In this document: positions 30,106-40,400 of the stretch, in pieces | Layout: every line of letters begins with the position of its first letter | Numbering within the stretch: position 1 is the stretch's first letter | Assembly: GCA_947361225.1 (NCBI GenBank) | Contig: CANAIK010000003.1 | Coordinates: forward strand, 1-64,000 | Length of the DNA stretch: 64,000 bases | Reading direction: 5' to 3' | From: an uncultured bacterium | GTDB lineage: Bacteria > Cyanobacteriota > Vampirovibrionia > Gastranaerophilales > Gastranaerophilaceae | The notes under the pieces: model-generated | What the model saw: the letters and a program-made list of their open reading frames with translations, nothing else | What the model was told of the DNA's origin: nothing | Databases searched by the model: none | Position numbers and translations under genes: made by a program

Positions 30106-32961
30106 CTAGAACAACTTAAGCTGCTTTATAGTTTTTTTGTAAATTCTTTCAAATTCAAGATTTTTAATTAAATTTTTATTAATACAATCTAAAAACGGGC
30201 TTTTTTTGTGTTCTTTTAATTCTTGATTAAAAAATCTTTTTTTACAATAACTTAAAAATAATTTTTCCTTAGCCCTTGTAAAACCAACGTATAAAAGCCT
30301 TTTTTCTTCCTCAATTTCGCTTTCTTCTTGAGCTTTATAGAAAGGAAGGAATTCTTCTTCTACTCCAACTATAAAAACACACTTAAACTCCAATCCCTTA
30401 GAAGCGTGGAGCGTCATAAGAGAGATTCTATCTGCTTTTTTATCGTAGGTGTCAACTAAAGTTAGAAAAGAAAGTTCGTGGATAAACTCTTCTTTATTGG
30501 AAACTTTTTTTGCTAATTGCACACAATATTCATAAACCGATTGAGGAAAAATATCCGAATTATTGTTAATTTGAGATATAAGGGTTTGATTGTCGTCTAA
30601 ACTAAGCAAAAATTCCCGAATTTTTTTATCCTCAATTAAAAGATCATCGCTATAATTAGCATAAGGAACGCAAATTCTATCGAGCGCAGATTCAATAACT
30701 TTCATTTGAAACTTATTTCGAGTAAGAATCGCAATATCAGAAAAAACATAGTCCTCTTTAATTCCTTGCGTTCTATTAGAATCAATTGAGAAAAAACTTT
30801 GTCCTCCTAATAAATCCTCAATTGTGCTAACAACAAACTCGGCCTCCGCTTTTTCACTATTGGCGCTAAAAAGTGTGATTTTATCGTCCGAAGGTAAAAA
30901 AGCCTCCTGATTGTAATAGTTTATAAGCTCATTTGAAATATCGACAATATTTTTTTGAGATCGATAATTATATTTAAGCTCGATTTTTTTAGAACCCTTA
31001 AAATCAGATAAAAAGTTGTTAAAAAACTCGCAGCTTCCGCCTCGAAACCCGTAAATTGCCTGATTTTTATCACCAATTGCAAAAATTGAATTATTTTTTT
31101 TCAATAATTTAACTAAATCATACTGATTTTTATCAATATCTTGATATTCGTCAATAAAAATGAATTTAAATTTGTCTTGATATTGACTTAGAATCGAAGG
31201 GGAATTATTAAAAAGCTCCAGGGTTTTTGTAATTAAACTATCGAAATCAAGAACATTATCGCAATCTTTTGTATAAAGTTCTTTTTCTTGTTTTGAAATA
31301 ACCCTAAAATCATCTAAATTAAGCGCTTTTTGGTTATCTTTAATAATTCTGTAGCACAAAGAATGAAAAGTGTGGATATTAACCCCCAAAATCCCTTGTT
31401 TTTCGAGTCTTGAAGTCAATTCTTGAGCCGCTTTTTTTGTAAAAGTAACGGCTAAGATATTTTTTGGATTAATATCCTCAACCCTAACAATTTTTTCAAT
31501 TTTTTTAACTAAAACCCTTGTTTTACCGCTTCCCGGACCCGCTGCGATTAAAAGGTTTTTGTCTTTTGAATCGAGTACTTGTTGTTGATATAAATCTTCT
31601 TTATTATCCTTTTTTTCTTTTTTTTCTTCCTTAATTTTTGGTTTTTGTTCCAATTCAATCTTTTTCTTTGGTTTTTGGGTTGTTTTAATATCTAAACCCA
31701 GCCTTAAATTAAAAAAACTATCGAGTTCAAAGTCCTCAAAAACCTTAATAGTTCCATATTCCCCATCGAACCCCGGGGTTTTTATAACTTTATTGTTCCT
31801 TAATCTTAAAAGTGCCTCAAAAAGAATAGGGGAGTCTTTTTTAACTTCTTCTAAATCCAAATCTTGAAGAATAAAAAGCTCGGATCCGAATTTGTTAATT
31901 AATCTTTCATATTCTACTAAAACTTTTTTTGAACCTGATCCGACTTTAAAAATTTGCGCTATAATTTCAACCAAAGGAGTCAATGAAACCACTTTTCCCG
32001 CTGTTTTCGGGGGTTCAAAATCTCCCAATCTATCGGATAATTCTAAAACCCTGTATGAAACCCCGATTGTTAGGGGTTTATGACAAACAGGACAAATTCC
32101 TTGTAATTTCTTAGTTTCAATTGGATTTAAACAAATATCGCACTTTCGATGCCCGTCAAAATGATACTTTCCTTCCTCAGGGTAGAATTCCACTGTTCCA
32201 ACATATCCAACGCCATTTTTTAGAGCATTTTTAATATAAAAATAATCAGGATAATCGGAAAAAATCGTAGCCTCACGAGCAAGCTTAGAAGGAGAATGAG
32301 CATCCGAATTAGAAACCAATCGAAACCTGTCCAATTTAGAAACTTGCCAATTCATATAAGGATCAGAGGATAAACCCGTTTCAAGTGCGAAAATATGATT
32401 GGACAAATCCTCATAGCATTCTTCAATTGAATCAAAACCGGATTTAGAGCCCAAAACAGAAAACCAGGGGGTCCAAATGTGCGCAGGGATTATATATGAA
32501 TCCTCACTTACCGACAAAACCAGCTCCAACAAAGACCTTGAATCAAGCCCCAGGATTGGTCTTCCGTCAGATTTTATATTTCCAATCGAATCGAGTTTAT
32601 TGGAGAATTTTTTAGCCGATTCTAAATCCGGACAAAAAACCAAATGATGGACTTTTCTTGTTTTATCGCCTTTTTTATAAATTGTTGAAATTTCAGTTGA
32701 CAACAAAAACTTAGGAGGAACTAAATTTGGATAATCTTTAAAAACTTCACGTCTTATTTCTTTTTTTAGCTCAAAAATCCCTAATCCAACGTAATCAAGC
32801 TTGGTTTCGATTTCTTCTATCCACTTAGGATGGGTGTAATCTCCTGTTGAAATTACGCTTAAACCTTTTTTTGCTCCAAATAAACAAAGATTCTCCAAAT
32901 CGCAATCTTTGCTCGTTGCTCTTGAATATTTGGAATGAATATGTAAATCAGTATAAAACAT
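30106..32961 (-). CDS. EndoQ-like PHP domain + zinc finger fused to UvrD/PcrA-type helicase
   Basis: N-term TDLHIHSKYSRATSKDCDLENL, STGDYTHPKW, SNSDAHSPSKLAREA; CDIC...CPVCHK zinc ribbon; AAGPGSGKTRVLVKKI Walker A; FIDEYQDID; LMTLHASKGLEF; LLYVGFTRAKE. Confidence 0.9.
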   Translation of the reverse strand: MFYTDLHIHSKYSRATSKDCDLENLCLFGAKKGLSVISTGDYTHPKWIEEIETKLDYVGLGIFELKKEIRREVFKDYPNLVPPKFLLSTEISTIYKKGDKTRKVHHLVFCPDLESAKKFSNKLDSIGNIKSDGRPILGLDSRSLLELVLSVSEDSYIIPAHIWTPWFSVLGSKSGFDSIEECYEDLSNHIFALETGLSSDPYMNWQVSKLDRFRLVSNSDAHSPSKLAREATIFSDYPDYFYIKNALKNGVGYVGTVEFYPEEGKYHFDGHRKCDICLNPIETKKLQGICPVCHKPLTIGVSYRVLELSDRLGDFEPPKTAGKVVSLTPLVEIIAQIFKVGSGSKKVLVEYERLINKFGSELFILQDLDLEEVKKDSPILFEALLRLRNNKVIKTPGFDGEYGTIKVFEDFELDSFFNLRLGLDIKTTQKPKKKIELEQKPKIKEEKKEKKDNKEDLYQQQVLDSKDKNLLIAAGPGSGKTRVLVKKIEKIVRVEDINPKNILAVTFTKKAAQELTSRLEKQGILGVNIHTFHSLCYRIIKDNQKALNLDDFRVISKQEKELYTKDCDNVLDFDSLITKTLELFNNSPSILSQYQDKFKFIFIDEYQDIDKNQYDLVKLLKKNNSIFAIGDKNQAIYGFRGGSCEFFNNFLSDFKGSKKIELKYNYRSQKNIVDISNELINYYNQEAFLPSDDKITLFSANSEKAEAEFVVSTIEDLLGGQSFFSIDSNRTQGIKEDYVFSDIAILTRNKFQMKVIESALDRICVPYANYSDDLLIEDKKIREFLLSLDDNQTLISQINNNSDIFPQSVYEYCVQLAKKVSNKEEFIHELSFLTLVDTYDKKADRISLMTLHASKGLEFKCVFIVGVEEEFLPFYKAQEESEIEEEKRLLYVGFTRAKEKLFLSYCKKRFFNQELKEHKKSPFLDCINKNLIKNLEFERIYKKTIKQLKLF

Positions 32962-32976
32962 TTTTCTATTCTTTGT

Positions 32977-32982
32977 TATAAT
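32977..32982 (+). promoter_or_regulatory. -10 element TATAAT, 6 nt before the ATG of 32989 (leaderless architecture)
   Basis: TTGTTATAATTATTATATG; the intergenic gap to the divergent gene is only 27 nt. Confidence 0.5.
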
Positions 32983-32988
32983 TATTAT

Positions 32989-35900
32989 ATGAATAATTTA
33001 ACTATAAAACCAAACGAAAAACAACTTATATGTATTAACAATATCGAAGGAAAATACCTTGTCTTAGCGGGTCCGGGGACAGGGAAAACTTTTACTTTAA
33101 TAGAAAGAATTAAGTTTATGTTAAACCGGGGAATTAAAGAAGAAAAAATTCTTTGTTTAACTTTTTCTGATATTGCAGCCCGAGAAATTCGACAAAGATT
33201 AGAAAAAGAGCTCAATAGAACCAATATTCAAATTTCAATTTTTACTTATCACAGTTTTTGTAACGAAATTATTAATGAGAATTTTTCTGATTTCGACCTT
33301 GCTCAAAACTACAGAATAATTTCTAAAAGCACATCAAGACAATTTATTAAAGAAATTATAGACGAAATTAATCCAATCGAATATCGAAGTTCTAAAAATG
33401 ATCCTTATATTTACATTGGAACAATTCTTAATCAAATTGAGGAAATTAAAAAAAACAGATTAACCAAAGAAAAATATTTTAATAATATTGAAAAAAATCC
33501 TGATTGGAAACCGAAAATTAAGGTTTTAGAAGAAAAACTGCTTGATTATCAAAAAAAAGATAAAAAAATTCCCAACTATCTTCTAAACTCAATTGAAACG
33601 CAAAAAAAGAAAATCCAAAAAGCGCTTGAACTCTGGGATTTTTATGAAAACTACAAAAACAAAATGGAAAAAAATCATTTTATTGATTTTTATGATATGA
33701 TTAATCTTGTATTGGAAAAATTCGAATTCGAACCTTCCTTCCTGCATTCAATTTCCAATAAATTCGACTATTTTTTGGTTGATGAATATCAAGACACAAA
33801 CAAAAGTCAAAACCAAATAATTCTTGATTTAATTAATTCAAACGATAAAAAAAATATTTTTTTAGTTGGAGACGACGATCAAATAATTTTTACTTTCCAG
33901 GGGGCTAAAAAAAACACTATCGAAAACTTTTTATCCTTAAACCCCGACACTAAAGTTATTTGTCTTAAGGATAATATGCGATCAACCAAAAATATTCTTA
34001 GCGCTGCAAGAGGAATCATTATTCAGGATTCAACCAGACTTGAGCTTAACCCCGAGTTTTCCAGCTACAATATTTCTAAAGAATTAATAGCAAAAAACGA
34101 ATCTTTGGTTAATAAAAAAATTGAACTAAACAGATTCTGCAATACAAATCAAGAATACAACGCAATTGTTGATAGGATTGAAGAAATTATCAATTCCCCT
34201 GATTGTCCGAGGGATAAAACAGGAAAGAAGGATTTATCCCAAATTGCAATATTAACTAAAACCAACCCCGAATTAGATAGAATTGCAAAAAAACTTAAGA
34301 ATAAAAATATTCCCTACGAACTTAAAGAAGGAGGGGATATTTTCGAATCAAAAGCCGTCGTTGTTTTGTATTATTACCTAAAAATGCTCCAAAACCCCGC
34401 AATTTATTCCGATTGTATTTTTAAACTTTTATTACTTGAACCTTTTAATATTAACAACAACGATTTTTGTCTTCTTTATCAAAAAAAATCGAATAATAAA
34501 AGTTTTATTGACTCAATGAGAGAAACAGAAGGATTTTTAGACAAAGAAAAAATCGACAATTTTTTATCAACCTATGATTATTTAAAAAATTATATGATTT
34601 GTGAATCCTTGGATAATATTATCCTTGAAACAGGCGCAAAAACGGGGATTTTCGATTATTACTTTAATTGCGAAACAAATAAGACCGAGAATATTCTATC
34701 GCTTAAAAAATTTGTCCAAGAAGCAAAAGATTTTTTAGAATCCAAAAAAAATATCACCCTGTACGATTTTCTTGAATATTTAGATATTTGTTTGGTAGAT
34801 GAAATCCCGATTAAAACGGAAAAACCGCCTTTTGACTTAAACGCCGTTCAACTTACGACTTATCATTCTTCTAAGGGAAGAGAATTTGAATATGTTTTTT
34901 TACCAACCTTAATGAGAAACCTGTGGGAGGCTGATTTAGGGTCCAATAAACCAACAATTCCTTTAGATATTAAAGAATACAAAACAGAAGAAGAATTATC
35001 GATTGATAAACTGACAGATAGAATTAAACTTTTGTACGTTGGTTTTACAAGAGCAAAACACACATTAATCCTATCTTACACAAAAACCTTAAACGATAAA
35101 GAAAAACCGATTTCGCAATTGATTCTTAATATTAAAGATTTATTAGTCGAGCAAGATTTTTCCGATTTAGACGAAAAAATTTATATAGAAGAATCTAAAA
35201 AATCACTCCACAAAAAAACATATGATTACAAAAGAGATTTTAGTTCTTTTATTGACAATATTCTAGCGCAAAAAAATTATTCAATTAGTTCTGTTAATCT
35301 TTATTTAAAATGTCCAAGACAATACTTATATTCTAATATATTGGATTTAAGCTCTAAATTCTACCCTGCTGATTCAATGCACTATGGAAGTGCAATTCAT
35401 AGCGCACTTGAATATAGCAACAAATTTGTGCTTGAGAATAAAAAGCACGCTTTGCTTGATAAAATAATTGAAGTTTTTAGTAAAGAATTAAAAAAATATC
35501 CCTTAAGTACACTTGAACAAAAACAAATCCACCTTGAAAGAGGGCAAAAAGCGCTCCGGGATTATTATTCTCAAATAACAACAGAAAGGATAGAAAAAAT
35601 CCAATTTGTTGAATATCCGATTATTGTTAGCGAAAAAGATTACACATTTAAAGGAATTATCGATAGAATCGACAAAAACGAAGACGGAACCTATTCGATT
35701 ATTGATTACAAAACAGGTTCACCCAAAACAAAAAGTGCAATTTGTTTGGATGGAAAGAAAGAGGATTATTTTATACAAATTGCACTTTATAAGTACTTTT
35801 TTGAAAAGTATTCAAATTGTAAAGTAAGGGATGTAAACTTAGTTTTTGTTGAATCTAAGGATAATAACCTAAATTTCGAACTTGTTCAAGCTGAGCTTGA

Positions 35901-36027
35901 GGCGGCTTTAGAAAAATTCCATAATGCAATTAACAGAATCAAAAATCACGAATTTGAACCCAATTACAACAAAGAAGTTTGCAAATATTGTAAATTCAAG
36001 GATTTTTGTCATTTAGAAGTTCTATAA
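32989..36027 (+). CDS. UvrD/PcrA-like helicase with C-terminal PD-(D/E)XK nuclease, Fe-S-type
   Basis: LAGPGTGKTFTLIERI, LVDEYQDTN, TTYHSSKGREFEYVF, LLYVGFTRAKHTL; C-term GIIDRIDK...SIIDYKTG; YLKCPRQY...CKYCKFKDFC cysteines. Confidence 0.9.
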   Translation: MNNLTIKPNEKQLICINNIEGKYLVLAGPGTGKTFTLIERIKFMLNRGIKEEKILCLTFSDIAAREIRQRLEKELNRTNIQISIFTYHSFCNEIINENFSDFDLAQNYRIISKSTSRQFIKEIIDEINPIEYRSSKNDPYIYIGTILNQIEEIKKNRLTKEKYFNNIEKNPDWKPKIKVLEEKLLDYQKKDKKIPNYLLNSIETQKKKIQKALELWDFYENYKNKMEKNHFIDFYDMINLVLEKFEFEPSFLHSISNKFDYFLVDEYQDTNKSQNQIILDLINSNDKKNIFLVGDDDQIIFTFQGAKKNTIENFLSLNPDTKVICLKDNMRSTKNILSAARGIIIQDSTRLELNPEFSSYNISKELIAKNESLVNKKIELNRFCNTNQEYNAIVDRIEEIINSPDCPRDKTGKKDLSQIAILTKTNPELDRIAKKLKNKNIPYELKEGGDIFESKAVVVLYYYLKMLQNPAIYSDCIFKLLLLEPFNINNNDFCLLYQKKSNNKSFIDSMRETEGFLDKEKIDNFLSTYDYLKNYMICESLDNIILETGAKTGIFDYYFNCETNKTENILSLKKFVQEAKDFLESKKNITLYDFLEYLDICLVDEIPIKTEKPPFDLNAVQLTTYHSSKGREFEYVFLPTLMRNLWEADLGSNKPTIPLDIKEYKTEEELSIDKLTDRIKLLYVGFTRAKHTLILSYTKTLNDKEKPISQLILNIKDLLVEQDFSDLDEKIYIEESKKSLHKKTYDYKRDFSSFIDNILAQKNYSISSVNLYLKCPRQYLYSNILDLSSKFYPADSMHYGSAIHSALEYSNKFVLENKKHALLDKIIEVFSKELKKYPLSTLEQKQIHLERGQKALRDYYSQITTERIEKIQFVEYPIIVSEKDYTFKGIIDRIDKNEDGTYSIIDYKTGSPKTKSAICLDGKKEDYFIQIALYKYFFEKYSNCKVRDVNLVFVESKDNNLNFELVQAELEAALEKFHNAINRIKNHEFEPNYNKEVCKYCKFKDFCHLEVL

Positions 36028-36386
36028 ATTTTTAGTTAAGAATCTTAAATCGTGATTAATAAAATCCATTGAATCTTTGATACCTTGCGGTAAATTATAA
36101 ACATTTCGTTTAAGAACTTCCCCCACTGTTGTAGTTTCAGGGTCGAATTGTCTTAATATTGCACCGTTTTTAGTGGCATCAATATAATAATTTTTTCAGT
36201 TGCGCTAGGATGACCAATATTACCCAAAACTTTTTTGTAGCTTGCAAGAGCAGCCACAGCTTTATCATAATCAACCGTCCCTTTTTGCGCAGGGTCAACT
36301 GCTTGTTTAATTCCTGCTAGAGCTTTGGGTGAAATATATATTCTTCCTTTAAAATTTGGTGTTTGAGAAATGTTGTTAATGTTCAT
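36022..36386 (-). pseudogene. short NFKG-motif hypothetical protein disrupted by a -1 frameshift at an A6 tract
   Basis: 77-aa ORF (36153..36386) ends in ATEKIIILMPLKTVQY*; the -1 frame from GAAAAAATT reads ATEKNYYIDATKNGAILRQFDPETTTVGEVLKRNVYNLPQGIKDSMDFINHDLRFLTKNL*, ending at 36022 against the convergent helicase stop. Confidence 0.7.
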
Positions 36387-36501
36387 TTTTTTATTTCCTT
36401 TTTGGGTTGCACAAAATGATAAAACAAGTGAATTATAAAAATTGCTATTAATCTTAACAAAAATATTTACTTTGTTTGTTGTTTTAATTTAGAATAAGAA
36501 A

Positions 36502-37440
36502 ATGAAATTAACATCACCTAATAATATTAAATTTAAAAGTCTTTATAATAATAAAATTGTACTTAATGCCCTTGAAAAAATTTCAGATCACAGCGCAAGT
36601 TTCCAAGCCTCAGCCTCAATGCTGGGCGCAATTGCCCTAAGACCGCTTGCAATTAGTTTGATCCCCGGGGTTGATAAGGACAACAAAAAATATTTAAGCG
36701 CAAATTCCCTAAGTTCTGCCCTTGGGAAATTTTTAATCGCAGAAACCCTTATCCTGCCTGTTGAATCTATGATTAAAAAAACTAACCAAAAAGAAATTAA
36801 GAATTATAATATTAAAGCTCAAATTATAAAACAAGCAGCAGGAATATTAAGCGCAATCCCAAAATCCCTGGTTACAATTGCCTTAATCCCTTTTTTGGTT
36901 GACAAACTGTTCCCTCATAAAAAAAATCCTGACTTTAACTTCCAGCTTAGCAAAGAAGAAAAAAACCGCTACAAAAACGTTATAAGTTTTAAAGGAAATC
37001 CGATAAACTCAATTCTAAATTCAAAAAAATTGGATAAATTTATTGATAAAACAAATATTAACGAAAAAAATCTCGCAAGAAACGCCTCTGTTATAACGGA
37101 TGTGTTACTTGTGGGGTCCTCGAGTTTTTTTACTAAAAAATCAAAAAAAATTAAGGAGGATAAAAAAAATCCTTTAATTTATAACAATATAATATCAACC
37201 CTCCTGTGCATTCTGGGTGGATGCGGGATTGATAAGCTAATTCAAGGTGGCACTAAGAATTCGATTAATGAATTTAAAAAAATTCACAAAAATGACCCTA
37301 AATTAAATAAATATATAGAAGGGATTAACGTTGTTCGTCCGGCTTTAATTTTTGCTTGTATTTATTATGGAATCTTGCCGATTTTTTCAGGATTTATAGC
37401 AGATAAAATTGATAGAATTCAAAAAGCCCAAAAAAAATAA
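36502..37440 (+). CDS. hypothetical membrane-associated protein with IKFKS/ISFKG motifs
   Basis: 312-aa ORF, several hydrophobic segments; TAGAAT-N6-ATG upstream. Confidence 0.75.
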   Translation: MKLTSPNNIKFKSLYNNKIVLNALEKISDHSASFQASASMLGAIALRPLAISLIPGVDKDNKKYLSANSLSSALGKFLIAETLILPVESMIKKTNQKEIKNYNIKAQIIKQAAGILSAIPKSLVTIALIPFLVDKLFPHKKNPDFNFQLSKEEKNRYKNVISFKGNPINSILNSKKLDKFIDKTNINEKNLARNASVITDVLLVGSSSFFTKKSKKIKEDKKNPLIYNNIISTLLCILGGCGIDKLIQGGTKNSINEFKKIHKNDPKLNKYIEGINVVRPALIFACIYYGILPIFSGFIADKIDRIQKAQKK

Positions 37441-37477
37441 TTTTTTAATATAATAATAAAAAAAGGATTTAGGAATT

Positions 37478-40400
37478 ATGGATTGTATAAAAAAACTGGG
37501 ACCTTTGGGAAATATTGAATTTGATAAACTTTTTATCGCTCAAATTTTGTCACATTGCGCTGATGCGATTATTCAGTTTTTGCTCGTTTTTATTCTGCTA
37601 AAACTTTCTAATACCCCGGGGAACTCAATTGCCACAATGTTTTTCTCTTTTTTATTACCCCAATTTTTATTGAGTCCTTTTTCAGGGATTCTATCGGATA
37701 AACTCCCAAGAAAATTAATTTTATCTACAAGCGCAGTTTTTCGGGGTCTTATTGTTGTTGGTTTAGTTTTTTTACTGCCAAAATTATCTGTTTTATCAAT
37801 TTATTTAACCGCTTTTACACTAGGAGTAGGAGCAGCGCTTTTTTATCCTTCTAAAATGGCAATTATAACAAATATTGTATCAAGCAAACAATTAAAGTTC
37901 GCTAATGCCCTAACGAGCTCCATTGGAGCAACCGCACTGCTATTTGGCGCACTGGGAGCGAATTATTTAATTAAATTTGGATTAAATAACGCTCTTATAA
38001 CAATTTGTTCAATGTATTTTTTATCAAGTTTTATTTCTTTGTTAATTAAACTTAGAATCCCTCAAAAAATTCAATTGAAAAATAAATGCAACGATGTAAA
38101 AATTGCCTTTAATTACCTAAAAAAACACAAAAAAGCGCTTTATCTTGTTTTATTGTCAACTGCTTTGCAGTTTATTGTTGCGGTTTTTTCAAACGGGCTC
38201 AATTCCTTGGTTGTGGATTATTATAAGCTTGATTTTTCGAACCTTACCTATCTTAGAACACTTTTAGGTGTCGGGATAATATTAGGGATGATTTTTACCA
38301 TTTATTTTTCTCGTTTTATGAAAATCCCCCATTTATTTGCAATGAGTTTTAGCGGTTTATGTTTAATCCTATTGAGCGCTCCTTTGTGTCATAATTTAAG
38401 CGTGGCTTGGGTTTGGCTTATTCCGATAGGAATTTTTGATGCAATTATTCTTGTATTATTGGATACAATTCTGCAAAAAGTCACCCCGGATAGAGTTCGA
38501 GGCAAGGTTTTCGGGTTGCAATTGACCCTATCGACCTTAAGTTTTTTAGTTGGGACAATAATTACGGCAAATATTACAAGTTATATTAATCCTTTAACAA
38601 TTTTTAAAATAATCGCTCTTTTTTCTTTTAGTTTAGCTTTATTGGTTCTGGTTTTCGATAAATCATTCAGGTATTTTTTATTAAAAGCAACTTTGGGTCA
38701 AATTTTCCTTATGCTGTTTAGATACAAGGTTGAAGGATTAGAGAATATTCCAAAAAAAGGAAAAATTATCCTTGCAGGCAATCACACAGGTCATCTTGAT
38801 CCTTTTATTATCCAAATGGCAACTCATCGTGAACTTTGGTTTATAACGGGTCCTGCCGCTTTTAAAACCCCTGTTATAAGACATTTTCTTAAATATTTTA
38901 ACGTTCTTCCGCTAAAATTTGGTCAAGGACTTGAGGCGCTTGACTCAGCCGTTAATAAACTAAACAAAGGAGAGGCGGTTATTATTTTCCCTGAAGGGAA
39001 GTTTAGTCCCGACGGGAATTTATGCAAATTTAATCGAGGGGTCGGAATAATTTCCAAAAAAGCACAAGCTCCGATTATTCCTTTTGCAATTAAAGGCGGG
39101 TTTGAAACCTGGGGGCAAAAAAGAAAGACTCCAAAACTTTTTAATACAATTGTAATCCAATTTGGTCAAGCGATTGAGGACTATTTAGAGGATGAGAAAG
39201 AAATTGCTAAAAACCTTCAAACAAAAGTTGGTTTTTTAAAAAAAGCGCTGGATAGAAGAGCTTTTTACAACATTAACCAAAAACTTCATAGCGATTTTTT
39301 AGAATTAATGCAAGAAAAAGGAGATATTTACGGACAAAATATTGCGTTAGTTAAAAAAGACGAAAAAATAAGTTATATTGAACTATCAAGAAGGGCAAAA
39401 GAATTTGCCAACTATTTAATTGAAACAATAAAAGTCGAAAGAGGACAAATTATTGCAATTCTAACTGAATCAAGAATCGAGTTTGCAGTTGCTTTGTTTG
39501 CCTCAATTCAAACAGGGGCAATTGTTGTACCCCTGGATAACAAACTTACGATTAGCGAACACGAAAATATTTTAAACGATTGCAACCCAAGGATTATTCT
39601 TTGTTCGAAAAAATTCTTAAACCACACAACCGAACTTAAAAACAACGTTAAGTCAATTGAACATTGTTTTGTTCTTGAGGAAATTGATAATTACAAGGGA
39701 AATATTGAAAAGGATTTGGGTAAAAAAAGATCATTGGATGAAACCGCCCTAATTGTCTATACTTCAGGAACAACAGGGAACCCCAAGGGGGTTATGATTA
39801 GTTTTGGCAATATTTATTCCCAACTAAGAGATTTTGAAGTTATGTTTAGGGTTTCCAACAAAAATACTCTTTTATCAATTCTTCCCTTAAACCATTTACT
39901 AGAGCTCAACTGCGGATTTTTTGGAATGTTGTATTGCGGAGCTAAGGTTGTTTATCTTGAATCATTAACCCCAAAAGAGCTCATTAAAACCTTAAAAAAA
40001 GAAAAAATTACTAATATGATTATCGTTCCTTTGGTTGCAAAAATGATTAAAAGCAGCATTGAAAAGGAAATTAGGAAAAAATCAAAAATAATTCAACAAC
40101 TATTCCTGCTTGAGTTTAAAGTTGCAAAAATTCTACCAAGAAAACTAAGAAAACTTTTGTTTAAACCAATTATTGATTCTTTAGGGGGTCATCTTGAATG
40201 TTTTATCTCAGGCGGAGCTCCCCTAGAAAACGAAACGGCAATTTTCTTTAATAGAATCGGAATTCCTGTTTTTCAAGGCTACGGCTTAACAGAAACCTCA
40301 CCAACCGTTTCAACCAATCGCTATGGAAAAGAAAAACTAGGAACAGTAGGGGCTGCACTTCCTTCGGTTAGTGTTAAAACAAACGAGTCGGGAGAAATTT

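Noticed and set aside
35877-35895. cgaacttgttcaagc as a third copy of the dispersed repeat
   Set aside because: Only a short match; no GTCA flank or palindrome beyond the core, and it encodes ordinary helicase sequence.
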